Source of the DNA: Acidobacteriaceae bacterium
GTDB lineage: Bacteria; Acidobacteriota; Terriglobia; Bryobacterales; Bryobacteraceae
Reading direction: 5' to 3'
NCBI GenBank assembly: GCA_019239585.1
Contig: JAFAZU010000320.1
Location: 1 to 7,026, forward strand
Length of the DNA: 7,026 nt
Every line of letters starts with the position of its first letter. Within the stretch, counting starts at the first letter, position 1. The translations under genes and the position numbers were made by a program. Under the pieces are notes generated by a model. That model saw nothing but the letters and a program-made list of their open reading frames with translations. It was not told the DNA's origin and did not search any database. Shown here piece after piece: positions 1 through 6,464 of the stretch.

Positions 1-986
1 ATCCCATGAGCAAACAAGCTGTCCGCCAGCAGCTTCAAGTCGCCGATGCTCTCGGACTTCCAGTACTCCTCGGCACTGTCATCCCAACCCGGAAAACCGT
101 AGATGCAGGTGAACGTCTCGGCGCTGACAACCGGTTTGCCCTCCCAAGCGGCAGCGGAAGCGGCGATGCGCGAGAACGAGGGCGGGAACAGAAGCGACTC
201 CGATTCTGGCACGTCCACTGCAGCATAGGCCGCCAACAAATCCGTAGGAGCGCCGTGGCATTGCACACGCGAGTAAGCGCCGTGGGTGCGGCATAGATCC
301 GTGAACGCTCCATAGAACTCGCGCCGGATCACCTCGCCGCGAAACTGACGATAGTCATAGCGGACGTCGGGATAGCGGTCGAGGTCATTAACATAAGGCT
401 GAAGCTCATACCCAAGACGCTCTGCAAACTGCGTCCAAAGCTCAGGCGACCACAAGCGCTCCGTATCAATTTCGAGCGAGTCGCAGAACAACGCCGAGCG
501 CGAACCCGGTAGAGCATCTTTGAGGGCAGAGAGCAGTGGAAGAGCGTAATGTTCGAGCGCCGTGCGTGACAGGTGATTCACGATGTACGTTCGGCCACGC
601 TCGATCTCCTCCCAGGAATTAACAAGTCGCTGTTCGGATAAACCATCGAACGCCCGCGCCGCATAGGAAGGAGACACCGACGATCCGCCAAAGGGCCACG
701 CACTGCCGAAAGTAAAATCACAGCCAAGATCGAGCGTATCGGCTTCTCGTTTCGTGAACACTACCAACTCACTCCATTCCGCGCTGAGCCAGGAGGGGCG
801 CGGCGCGCTCGGCAGTGGTTCTTCCAACCACGACGGATGAATCCAGGCGAGCTCCACGCCGCCGAAGCCGTTCTGCTTAATCCACTGCAACTGGCGCACA
901 ATGTCGGCGCGAGTAATCGGCCCCGAAAGCCACCACCAGCGTAGGTACGGTTTACTGCTGCCATGAAAATACTCAAGTTGGTCTAT
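1..986 (-). CDS. GH106-like glycoside hydrolase (alpha-L-rhamnosidase type), N-terminal part, runs off left edge
   Basis: An uninterrupted minus-strand frame of about 328 codons runs from a stop at 1002-1004 to the left edge, so the C-terminal part is missing. Numbering from the ATA at 984-986, visible segments are YLRWWWLSGPITRADI (14-29), NGFGGVELAWIHPSW (39-53), FCDSLEID (167-174) followed by LWSPELWTQF (178-187), CHGAPTDLL (243-251) and VVSAETFTC (286-294). The WWW/GGVE start, the CDS-E-LW segment and a late SAE-F segment (Glu290, a possible catalytic acid) recall large GH106-type hydrolases that attack rhamnose-containing glycans; substrate is inference. There is no signal peptide, unlike many secreted relatives, so it may act in the cytoplasm. 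No ATG, GTG or TTG exists between the upstream stop and the conserved WWW motif. The best-placed start is ATA at 984-986, behind GGAGGTGG (minus strand, 991-998). A mutated start or a sequencing error is equally possible. Confidence 0.75.
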   Translation of the reverse strand, partial: MDQLEYFHGSSKPYLRWWWLSGPITRADIVRQLQWIKQNGFGGVELAWIHPSWLEEPLPSAPRPSWLSAEWSELVVFTKREADTLDLGCDFTFGSAWPFGGSSVSPSYAARAFDGLSEQRLVNSWEEIERGRTYIVNHLSRTALEHYALPLLSALKDALPGSRSALFCDSLEIDTERLWSPELWTQFAERLGYELQPYVNDLDRYPDVRYDYRQFRGEVIRREFYGAFTDLCRTHGAYSRVQCHGAPTDLLAAYAAVDVPESESLLFPPSFSRIAASAAAWEGKPVVSAETFTCIYGFPGWDDSAEEYWKSESIGDLKLLADSLFAHG

Positions 987-990
987 GGAC

Positions 991-998
991 CACCTCCG
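991..998 (-). promoter_or_regulatory. Strong Shine-Dalgarno sequence in front of the glycoside hydrolase, pointing at an ATA start
   Basis: Minus-strand GGAGGTGG ends four bases before the ATA at 984-986; the GGAGG core is seven bases from it. It is the only strong Shine-Dalgarno match near the 5' end of this frame. This site, rather than any codon identity, is why I place the start at ATA. Confidence 0.5.
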
Positions 999-1009
999 AC
1001 ACTAAGATT

Positions 1010-1429
1010 ATGAATTGGATTGGATGGGCGCTCTTATCTGCCGTCTTCGCGGCTGCCACGGCGATACTTGCCAAGATCGGAGTTGCGGGCATTGACTCAA
1101 ACTTCGCAACCGCCATACGCACGTCGGTAGTAGTGGTCTTCACTTGGCTGATCGCCTTCGTGGCGCGGCAGCCCGGAACGTTTTCTTCTCCTTCAGGTAA
1201 AACCTGGCTCTTTCTGACGCTATCGGGTTTAGCAACCGGATTATCCTGGCTATGCTACTTTCATGCTTTACAGATCGGCCCCGCTACCCGTGTCGCGCCT
1301 GTCGATAAGTTAAGTGTTCCTCTCGTGATCCTTTTAGGCACGCTCTTCCTAGGTGAAAATCTCACGTGGGGCAAAGGCATCGGAGCGCTCCTGATCTGCG
1401 CAGGAGCAATTGCAGTAACGCTGGATTGA
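1010..1429 (+). CDS. Small EamA-family (DMT superfamily) membrane transporter, single-repeat type
   Basis: A 139-residue, strongly hydrophobic protein with about five predicted membrane segments (roughly residues 3-22, 32-52, 65-87, 93-114 and 119-138). It holds one EamA repeat, as in the well-known ~140-residue single-repeat transporters, so it is full length and probably works as a dimer in the inner membrane. Family-typical segments are ATAILAKIGV (16-25), ATAIRT (33-38), SGLATGLSWLCYF (72-84) and RVAPVDKLSV (94-103), with the late FLGE (113-116). The substrate cannot be told from sequence. The ATG follows a weak ribosome binding site. The start lies only 23 bases from the likely start of the divergent glycoside hydrolase, so any divergent promoters must lie within coding sequence. 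No partner gene follows it on the same strand within 149 bases. Confidence 0.88.
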   Translation: MNWIGWALLSAVFAAATAILAKIGVAGIDSNFATAIRTSVVVVFTWLIAFVARQPGTFSSPSGKTWLFLTLSGLATGLSWLCYFHALQIGPATRVAPVDKLSVPLVILLGTLFLGENLTWGKGIGALLICAGAIAVTLD

Positions 1430-1548
1430 ACTACGGTTCACAACCATGCGCCGTGGCTGGTCGTATACGCTGCAACAACTTCTGCACGACCTCGCTGCGG
1501 CTCACGCGGTAGTGGATGGTAAAACACTGAAAAAGCGCCAGCTAAATA

Positions 1549-1568
1549 ACTGTAGCGCGATACTGTAG
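1549..1568 (+). repeat. Short direct repeat ACTGTAG (two copies, 13-base period) before the cytochrome gene
   Basis: ACTGTAG occurs at 1549-1555 and again at 1562-1568, one turn-and-a-bit of helix apart, and the second copy runs into the AGAAGGA ribosome binding site of the cytochrome gene. The position suits an operator, but a seven-base repeat can arise by chance. The rest of the 1430-1578 spacer shows no convincing gene and no clear -35/-10 pair. Confidence 0.25.
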
Positions 1569-1578
1569 AAGGAATCTA

Positions 1579-2535
1579 ATGTTAAGGTGCTTTGTGAGAA
1601 AACTCAGTTGTTTTCTGATTTCAACCGTAATAATTGGCAGCGCGGCCTTGCTTCTGACGGCGCAGGAGCCGGACACTACGCCGCCGCCGGTCAAAACGCC
1701 GGAACCGGCTGCCGGGGCGGGGAATGGCCCTCATCCGGGGCCGGCGCAAACTCCATCGGATAAGCGCAGCGGACCGAGCGAGCGCTCTCAAAAATTCTTT
1801 GGCTTGGCGCCGCCTCCCGATCCGGCTGCGGTAGACCGCGGGCAAAAACTGTTTGTTGCCAATTGCGCGTTCTGCCATGGATCAAGTGCTACCGGCGGAA
1901 ACTCCGGTCCGAATCTGGTGCGATCGGTTCTCGTTCTGCACGACGAGGGAAAAGGTACGGAGATCGGCCCAGTCATTCTGAATGGCCGGGTTGAAAAAGG
2001 CATGCCGAAATTTGCGTTTACCGAGGCGCAAATCAAGGATGTCGCCGCTTTTCTCTTGAACCGCAGTCAAGCTACAGTGGACCGTAATTCTTATAAAACG
2101 ATAAACATCAATACGGGTGACGCGAAGGCGGGCGAGGCTTACTTTCAGACCCGCTGCGCGAGCTGCCATTCAGGAACGGGCGACCTGGCGCATGTGGCAA
2201 GCAAGTATGAACCGGAAGGCTTGCTGGGCCGTATTCTCTACCCCTCTTCGCATGACCGCGATCGGAGGTCGAGCGGCGTGCAAGACCCGAAAGCCGTAAG
2301 CACCGTGACGGTTACTTCGCCCGTCGGCCAAACCACCTCCGGTCGTCTCGAATATATTGACGATTTTACGGTGTCGTTGATCGACTCCTCTGGTGAACAC
2401 CATTCCTGGTCGCGTGAGGAGCCCGGATTAAAGGTTGACGTGCAGGATCCGCTCAAGGCGCATCAGGAGCTTCTCGAACAATACACCGATGCTGATATGC
2501 ACAATGTCCTTGCCTACTTGGAGACGCTGAAGTGA
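1579..2535 (+). CDS. Secreted di-haem cytochrome c, partner of the downstream quinoprotein
   Basis: A 318-residue protein with a Sec signal peptide (basic start, hydrophobic core about 11-27, likely cleavage near TAQ-E at 27-30), then a Pro/Gly-rich linker to about 80. The first cytochrome c domain has CAFCH at 96-100, with Met142 in GMPKF as the probable sixth haem ligand. The second has CASCH at 193-197 but is interrupted: residues about 210-290 form a beta-rich insert (TVTVTSPVG, GRLEYIDDFTVSLIDSSG) before a C-terminal helix YTDADMHNVLAYLETL (302-317). No methionine sits at the usual place for the second haem ligand; Met307 lies in that helix. It should accept and pass electrons in the periplasm, presumably with the quinoprotein whose gene overlaps it by four bases. 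The ATG is preceded by AGAAGGA with five bases between GGA and the start. Confidence 0.9.
   Translation: MLRCFVRKLSCFLISTVIIGSAALLLTAQEPDTTPPPVKTPEPAAGAGNGPHPGPAQTPSDKRSGPSERSQKFFGLAPPPDPAAVDRGQKLFVANCAFCHGSSATGGNSGPNLVRSVLVLHDEGKGTEIGPVILNGRVEKGMPKFAFTEAQIKDVAAFLLNRSQATVDRNSYKTININTGDAKAGEAYFQTRCASCHSGTGDLAHVASKYEPEGLLGRILYPSSHDRDRRSSGVQDPKAVSTVTVTSPVGQTTSGRLEYIDDFTVSLIDSSGEHHSWSREEPGLKVDVQDPLKAHQELLEQYTDADMHNVLAYLETLK
2520..2535 (+). promoter_or_regulatory. Translational coupling site: GTGA overlap with internal Shine-Dalgarno
   Basis: The cytochrome stop TGA (2533-2535) overlaps the GTG start (2532-2534) of the quinoprotein. A GGAGA lies at 2520-2524 within the last cytochrome codons, seven bases before the GTG. 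This arrangement normally gives coupled translation and supports fixed co-expression of the two proteins. Confidence 0.7.
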
Positions 2536-4148
2536 AATTACTACGCCTTTCATTACTTTTCGGAATTTGCTGTTTGCTTGGAGCCCAGGAGCTTGATCCC
2601 AAAAAGCTGCTAAGCCCACCGACCGATACCTGGGCGACCTTTCATGGCGACTACTCGGGGCGACGCCATAGCCCGCTGAAGCAGATCAATTCTGAAAATG
2701 TTCAGAATCTGGGGCTGGCCTGGGTCTACCGCGCGAGCGGAGGCGATAACCCGGCATTTGGAACTTCCATTAAAGCAACGCCGCTACAAGTGAATGGCGT
2801 GCTCTACTTTGCGCTGCCGGACTATGCGTACGCGGTGGATGCACGGAATGGGCGTGAGCTCTGGACCTATAAGTGGGAATCGCAAGGCGGTATCCACATC
2901 GGCAATCGCGGCGTGGGCATTTATGGCAATTGGCTGTTTTTCGAAACACCGGACAATCACCTGATTTCACTCGAAAAAGATACTGGAAAACTGCGCTGGA
3001 GCGTTGAGATTGCTGACGTAAAACAGCAGTACTTCTCGACGCCCGCGCCCGTCATCATTGGCAACCATGTTCTGGTCGGAACCGGAGGCGACTCTCTGGA
3101 CGTGCCGGGATTTCTAGAGGCGCGTGATCCTGAAACCGGGGTGGTGCAGTGGCGCTGGAACAGTGAGCCGCGTCCTGGAGAGCCGGGCGCGGAATCATGG
3201 CCGAATGAGGATGCCATGTCGCACGGCGGCGGCATGACTTGGATGCCCGGCACCTATGATCCGGAGTTAAATACGATCTACTGGGGCACCGGCAATCCAA
3301 ACCCGGTTCATGCCGGTCAAGGCCGAAAAGGCGATAATTTGTGGACTTGCTCAATTGTGGCGTTAAACCCTGACAACGGCAAGATGAAGTGGTACTACCA
3401 GGTGTCGCCTCACGACACACACGACTGGGATGCCGTGCAGACTCCGGTGTTAATCGACGGTGAATTTCAGGGCAAACCGCGCAAGATGCTGGCGCAAGCG
3501 AGCCGCAACGGCTATTTCTTTTTACTGGACCGCGTCACTGGCGAGCATCTCCTGACAGTTCCCTTCATTAAGACGAACTGGACAAAAGGTCTGAACGCAA
3601 AGGGAGTGCCGATTCCTGATCCGGCAAAAGAGCCGAAGACGGATGGAACCTTAGTAAGCCCGGCCGCTGGCGGCGCAACGAATTGGCCTACGCCGAGCTT
3701 CGACCCGCAAACTGGCCTGTTTTTTGTCAATACGTCCTATTCATACAGTGTTTACTACTTAACCGACACCGATGAAAAAGCGCAAGGCTACGGCGGGCGC
3801 GACAGTGGCGTCTGGTCGCAGGTGGCGCTGAAGGCGATTGATTACAAAACGGGACAAGCCCGCTGGACACACGAGTATCCGGGACAGAGCGGAAGCGTTG
3901 CCAGCATATTAACAACAGCCGGAAACCTGTTGTTCACGGGAGATCCCCGGCGCAACTTGATCGCTTACGATCCCGCCTCAGGCAAAATTCTGTGGCATGT
4001 TGGTTTGCTGTCTGCTGTCAGTAACGGACCCATAACCTACGAACTGGACGGGCGGCAATACCTGGTGGTTGGAGCGGGGGATATGTTCTACGCCTTTACA
4101 CTGCCGCAACAGTCAACAACGAAAACAACGGAGCAGGCCGCTCGTTAG
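2532..4148 (+). CDS. Secreted quinoprotein-like beta-propeller of the PQQ alcohol dehydrogenase type, with altered cofactor site
   Basis: A 538-residue protein with a signal peptide (about 1-19, LLGAQ-E) and the repeated tryptophan-docking blades of PQQ alcohol dehydrogenases, e.g. DARNGRELW (103-111), DPETGVVQW (199-207), NPDNGKMKW (279-287), DPASGKILW (480-488). Conserved family features are WGTGNPNP (251-258, Asn255 at the Ca-ligand position), PHDTHDWD (293-300, the catalytic Asp region) and SRNGYFFLLDR (324-334). Two hallmarks differ: the vicinal Cys-Cys expected just before NRG (125-127) aligns with Gly120-Ile121, and the Ca/PQQ-contacting Glu of the usual GAE-GVRG segment aligns with Ser188 in GGDSLDVPG (185-193). 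There is no fused cytochrome domain. This matches acidobacterial quinoprotein homologues that NCBI, as I recall, calls 'acido-empty-quinoprotein'; cofactor loss is inference. Start is GTG, coupled to the cytochrome gene. Confidence 0.88.
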   Translation: MKLLRLSLLFGICCLLGAQELDPKKLLSPPTDTWATFHGDYSGRRHSPLKQINSENVQNLGLAWVYRASGGDNPAFGTSIKATPLQVNGVLYFALPDYAYAVDARNGRELWTYKWESQGGIHIGNRGVGIYGNWLFFETPDNHLISLEKDTGKLRWSVEIADVKQQYFSTPAPVIIGNHVLVGTGGDSLDVPGFLEARDPETGVVQWRWNSEPRPGEPGAESWPNEDAMSHGGGMTWMPGTYDPELNTIYWGTGNPNPVHAGQGRKGDNLWTCSIVALNPDNGKMKWYYQVSPHDTHDWDAVQTPVLIDGEFQGKPRKMLAQASRNGYFFLLDRVTGEHLLTVPFIKTNWTKGLNAKGVPIPDPAKEPKTDGTLVSPAAGGATNWPTPSFDPQTGLFFVNTSYSYSVYYLTDTDEKAQGYGGRDSGVWSQVALKAIDYKTGQARWTHEYPGQSGSVASILTTAGNLLFTGDPRRNLIAYDPASGKILWHVGLLSAVSNGPITYELDGRQYLVVGAGDMFYAFTLPQQSTTKTTEQAAR

Positions 4149-4161
4149 GCAGCCTGCTCCG
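4129..4161. terminator. Hairpin between convergent genes, probable bidirectional terminator
   Basis: CGGAGCAGGC (4129-4138) and GCCTGCTCCG (4152-4161) form a perfect 10-bp stem with a 13-base loop that contains the quinoprotein stop codon. On the minus strand, past the SDR stop, the stem is followed by a T-rich run (TTGTTTTCGTTG), as expected of an intrinsic terminator. On the plus strand the tail is weaker (TTACTTTT about ten bases on). The genes on either side converge with 22 bases between stops, so sharing is plausible. Confidence 0.7.
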
Positions 4162-4170
4162 GGATGCAAG

Positions 4171-5070
4171 TTACTTTTCGAGAATGCCCCCGCTGACGCC
4201 GGTACCGCTGGGCATTGGCTCCGCGACGCTCCCCGCTGTTTTCGGCGCGGGTGGCGCGTTTTCCATTAATGCTTTGTGGGTTTGATGGCCCATCAGCTTT
4301 TCGGTCAGACCGGGAGCGATATTGTGAGACGCCGTTGCGATTTTGCCTGCTGTACCCGTGGACACTTCGTCTTCGGGTTTTGTCGCAAGGCGCACAATGA
4401 CTTTGATTGTGTCTTGGGCGTCATAGACCGGCGGAATCGGCACGCTTTGATGTCCGCTGTAATTCGCGGCGTGTTCGAAGAACGGCGTATCCATGGAGGT
4501 CGGCATGACGGTACAGATGTGGATGTCTTTGATGTTGTTTTCGCGCAACTCCTGCCGGAGTGAGGCGCTTAAGCCGACGATGCCGTGCTTTGCCGCTGCA
4601 TAGGAAGCGAAGTATGGAGCAGGCACTTTGCCGATCACGGATGAAATGTTGATCAGCACCCCCCAGCCTTGCTGATGAAATTGGCGCAACGCGAAGTAGC
4701 TGCCGTAAATCGTGCCGATCAGGTCTGTTTCGATAACCTGCACGTGATCAGAGAGCGGCACTTCTTCAAAACGGCCCAACGCTCCGGAACCGGCATTGTT
4801 CACCCAAACGTCGATGCGCCCGAATCCCGCTATAGCCTCCTTTGCCAGTTGTTCAACGTCAGCTTCTTTACTAACATCGGTGGGAACCGCTTTGGCGTGT
4901 CCACCCAGTTTTTCACAATCGCGTTCGAGCTCTTCCAGCAGTTCTTCGCGCCGCGCCGCGAGCACAACGAAGGCCCCAGCTTCCGCAAACTTAAGCGCCG
5001 CACCTTTGCCAAACCCGCTGGACGCGCCGGTGATAACGATTACTTTACCATTCAGGTTTTGATCTGCCAA
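4171..5070 (-). CDS. Short-chain dehydrogenase/reductase (SDR), classical type with C-terminal extension
   Basis: A 299-residue cytoplasmic oxidoreductase with a Rossmann fold. The dinucleotide-binding motif is TGASSGFG (14-21), Arg40/Arg41 at the end of beta-2 suggest NADP(H) preference, the acidic contact is Asp65, NNAG is at 91-94, and the catalytic Ser (143 or 144), Tyr157 and Lys161 are all present (ISS; SYAAAK). The Asn usual in the 'NLxG' segment is Asp116 here (TDLIG). Beyond the core, a tail ends in EPMPSGTGVSGG (284-295), typical of a large SDR subfamily of about 300-340 residues, so the protein is complete. Substrate is unknown. The start is TTG, chosen because AAGGAGA lies four bases before it and no in-frame ATG exists nearby. 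It is the last gene of a minus-strand run, 67 bases after the VWA gene. Confidence 0.92.
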   Translation of the reverse strand: MADQNLNGKVIVITGASSGFGKGAALKFAEAGAFVVLAARREELLEELERDCEKLGGHAKAVPTDVSKEADVEQLAKEAIAGFGRIDVWVNNAGSGALGRFEEVPLSDHVQVIETDLIGTIYGSYFALRQFHQQGWGVLINISSVIGKVPAPYFASYAAAKHGIVGLSASLRQELRENNIKDIHICTVMPTSMDTPFFEHAANYSGHQSVPIPPVYDAQDTIKVIVRLATKPEDEVSTGTAGKIATASHNIAPGLTEKLMGHQTHKALMENAPPAPKTAGSVAEPMPSGTGVSGGILEK

Positions 5071-5074
5071 ATGT

Positions 5075-5092
5075 TCTCCTTTCTTAAGGAGA
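5075..5092 (-). promoter_or_regulatory. Hairpin that masks the SDR ribosome binding site
   Basis: On the minus strand TCTCCTT (5092-5086), a four-base AAGA loop and AAGGAGA (5081-5075) form a 7-bp perfect stem. The 3' arm is exactly the Shine-Dalgarno sequence of the SDR, four bases before its TTG start. A folded leader would block ribosome access, which fits translational control or tuning of a low-level gene. Chance is possible because any TCTCCTT near a strong Shine-Dalgarno can pair with it. Confidence 0.5.
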
Positions 5093-5102
5093 TGCAGGCT
5101 TC

Positions 5103-5129
5103 GACACTGTTATTTCGTCCTGTAGTGTC
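5103..5129. other. Small inverted repeat in the VWA-SDR spacer
   Basis: GACACT (5103-5108) and AGTGTC (5124-5129) are perfect 6-base arms around a 15-base loop in the 67-base gap. There is no T-run on the minus-strand side, so it is not a good terminator. It could be an operator or an mRNA-processing hairpin, or chance. Confidence 0.25.
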
Positions 5130-5137
5130 TGTATGAA

Positions 5138-6421
5138 TTACTGCTGGGATGCTCGGGGCCAACCGCTCTTCTGCGGAGCTTGCGTTGAAGGAGTCTTCTG
5201 TTCTGAAGCGCTGGCGTCATCGCCTACGGTGTTTACCGCAGGTCCGGAGCTTTCATTCACTGCTTTCCGCCGCCCTTTCGGCGTCGTTTCATCCGGCAGC
5301 GTCGGATTCACGCTTGTTTCTGTCGGACGCTGCACGTGCGTGACTACGGTAGGCTCTGCCGTCTCGCCCGGTCGTCCGTTGCCTGCCAGATAAACGCGCC
5401 GGGAGCGAACCTCTGCGCCGTCGTACCGGAACTTGGCTTCCTGCGACAGATCAACCTGCACCGATGATCCGCTGGACCTAGCGCCTTCCGGTAGGTAGAA
5501 GTACAGCGCGTAACGGCGACGCAGGCGAGCCAGTGTGTCTTCCAAGGCGGAAGCGGAACTGACGGGCATTGTGTCTCCGCCTGAGTCAGCCGCAATCGTG
5601 GCTGTTCCTGCGGAATGCGACGGGTCGACGCCGCCACGACCGAGAATAACGGGTCCGCCTCCCGGAAATCCGATAGGGCCTCCACCTCCGGGCCAAGGTC
5701 CACGACCGGAGCCGGGCCAACTACCGCCGCCTCCCCAAGTGCCGCCGCCTCTCCGATGTCCAGGCCCGCCGTAGGGACCCGGTTGAGGCGGCTCGTAAGG
5801 AGCTTGTAGAAAACTCAGTACCGCGTTCGCGCGCGTTAACGCCGCTTCAACTCGAGGTTCATCCTCGCTATCCTGTGTTTGATCGTCTGTTAGGATCACA
5901 ATCGCTCGGCGGGCATTCGGTCGGGCTTCGCGTCCTACATAATTCGCCGCGCTTATCAGCGCGTCCGTAATGCGCGTTCCTCCATTAAATCCTTCCGACC
6001 GCAGCAAACGGTTCAACTCGCCCGTTACCTCGTTATGGCTGCCGGCAAACGGCAACCGGACACGAGTACGCGTATCAAATACCATGATTGCGACTCGGTC
6101 CTTCTCGGCCAGTACATTCAGAGCATCTTGTGCCGCCATAGCAATACGTTGCACATGCGGCTGCATGCTGCCGCTGACGTCCAATAGCAAAAGAATGTCA
6201 ACCGGCATATTCTCGCTGGCAAAGTTGCGAATAGGCAGGACTTGCCCGTTCATCCGCAGAACGAAATCATCCGCCTGCAGGTGTGTGACAGCTCGTCCAT
6301 CGCGGTCTAGAACCTGGGCATCGACGCGAGTTAAAGCGACATCGGTTTTAAATACGGCGGGATCATCCGCTGCCAGCAGGCAAGCGGCGGAAACTAAAAC
6401 TGATACGAAAAACCGCAGCAT
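5138..6421 (-). CDS. Secreted VWA protein of the 'VWFA-related Acidobacterial domain' type, with a Gly/Pro-rich insert
   Basis: A 427-residue protein with a signal peptide (hydrophobic 4-17, likely cleavage near LAA-DD at 16-20). Residues about 24-70 are the N-terminal beta domain usual in this acidobacterial family (VDAQVLDRDG, LQADDFVLRMNG). The VWA domain follows, with a MIDAS metal site: DVSGS (81-85), Thr149 in GGTR and an Asp at 179/180 in ILTDD. A Gly/Pro/Trp-rich low-complexity stretch (about 208-264) interrupts the domain, which resumes with ALEDTLARLRRRYALYFYLPEG (292-313). Residues about 345-427 look disordered. Metal-dependent protein or ligand binding outside the cytoplasm is likely; the ligand is unknown. 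The ATG is the only normal start after an in-frame TGA, but no clear Shine-Dalgarno precedes it. It starts 43 bases after the Hsp70 stop, so the two are probably one transcript. Confidence 0.9.
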   Translation of the reverse strand: MLRFFVSVLVSAACLLAADDPAVFKTDVALTRVDAQVLDRDGRAVTHLQADDFVLRMNGQVLPIRNFASENMPVDILLLLDVSGSMQPHVQRIAMAAQDALNVLAEKDRVAIMVFDTRTRVRLPFAGSHNEVTGELNRLLRSEGFNGGTRITDALISAANYVGREARPNARRAIVILTDDQTQDSEDEPRVEAALTRANAVLSFLQAPYEPPQPGPYGGPGHRRGGGTWGGGGSWPGSGRGPWPGGGGPIGFPGGGPVILGRGGVDPSHSAGTATIAADSGGDTMPVSSASALEDTLARLRRRYALYFYLPEGARSSGSSVQVDLSQEAKFRYDGAEVRSRRVYLAGNGRPGETAEPTVVTHVQRPTETSVNPTLPDETTPKGRRKAVNESSGPAVNTVGDDASASEQKTPSTQAPQKSGWPRASQQ

Positions 6422-6464
6422 GAAAAGATTACTACGTGCGCCCGGTGCAACGCGTTTCCAATTC

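Noticed and set aside
761..976. Minus-strand open frame of 71 codons starting at the TTG near 976
   Set aside because: It is a shadow frame of the glycoside hydrolase. The overlapping frame carries the conserved WWW and GGVE segments, while this one resembles nothing and is Arg/Ala-rich.
1446..1568. Possible 40-residue small protein in the 1430-1578 spacer (plus strand)
   Set aside because: No ribosome binding site, no hydrophobic or motif pattern, and a comparable short frame exists on the other strand. Nothing separates it from chance.
2532..2589. Lipoprotein signal in the quinoprotein leader, because of the Cys13-Cys14 pair
   Set aside because: The residues before the cysteines (LFGI) do not fit a lipobox well, and the hydrophobic run continues past them to a better signal peptidase I site at LLGAQ.
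4669..5136. Plus-strand open frame of 155 codons opposite the SDR
   Set aside because: It lies antisense to the Rossmann motifs of the SDR and has no recognisable domain or good ribosome binding site.
5630..5800. Possible tandem DNA repeat or minisatellite in this GC-rich stretch
   Set aside because: There is no fixed repeat unit. The low complexity follows from Gly/Pro codons in the VWA protein's insert.
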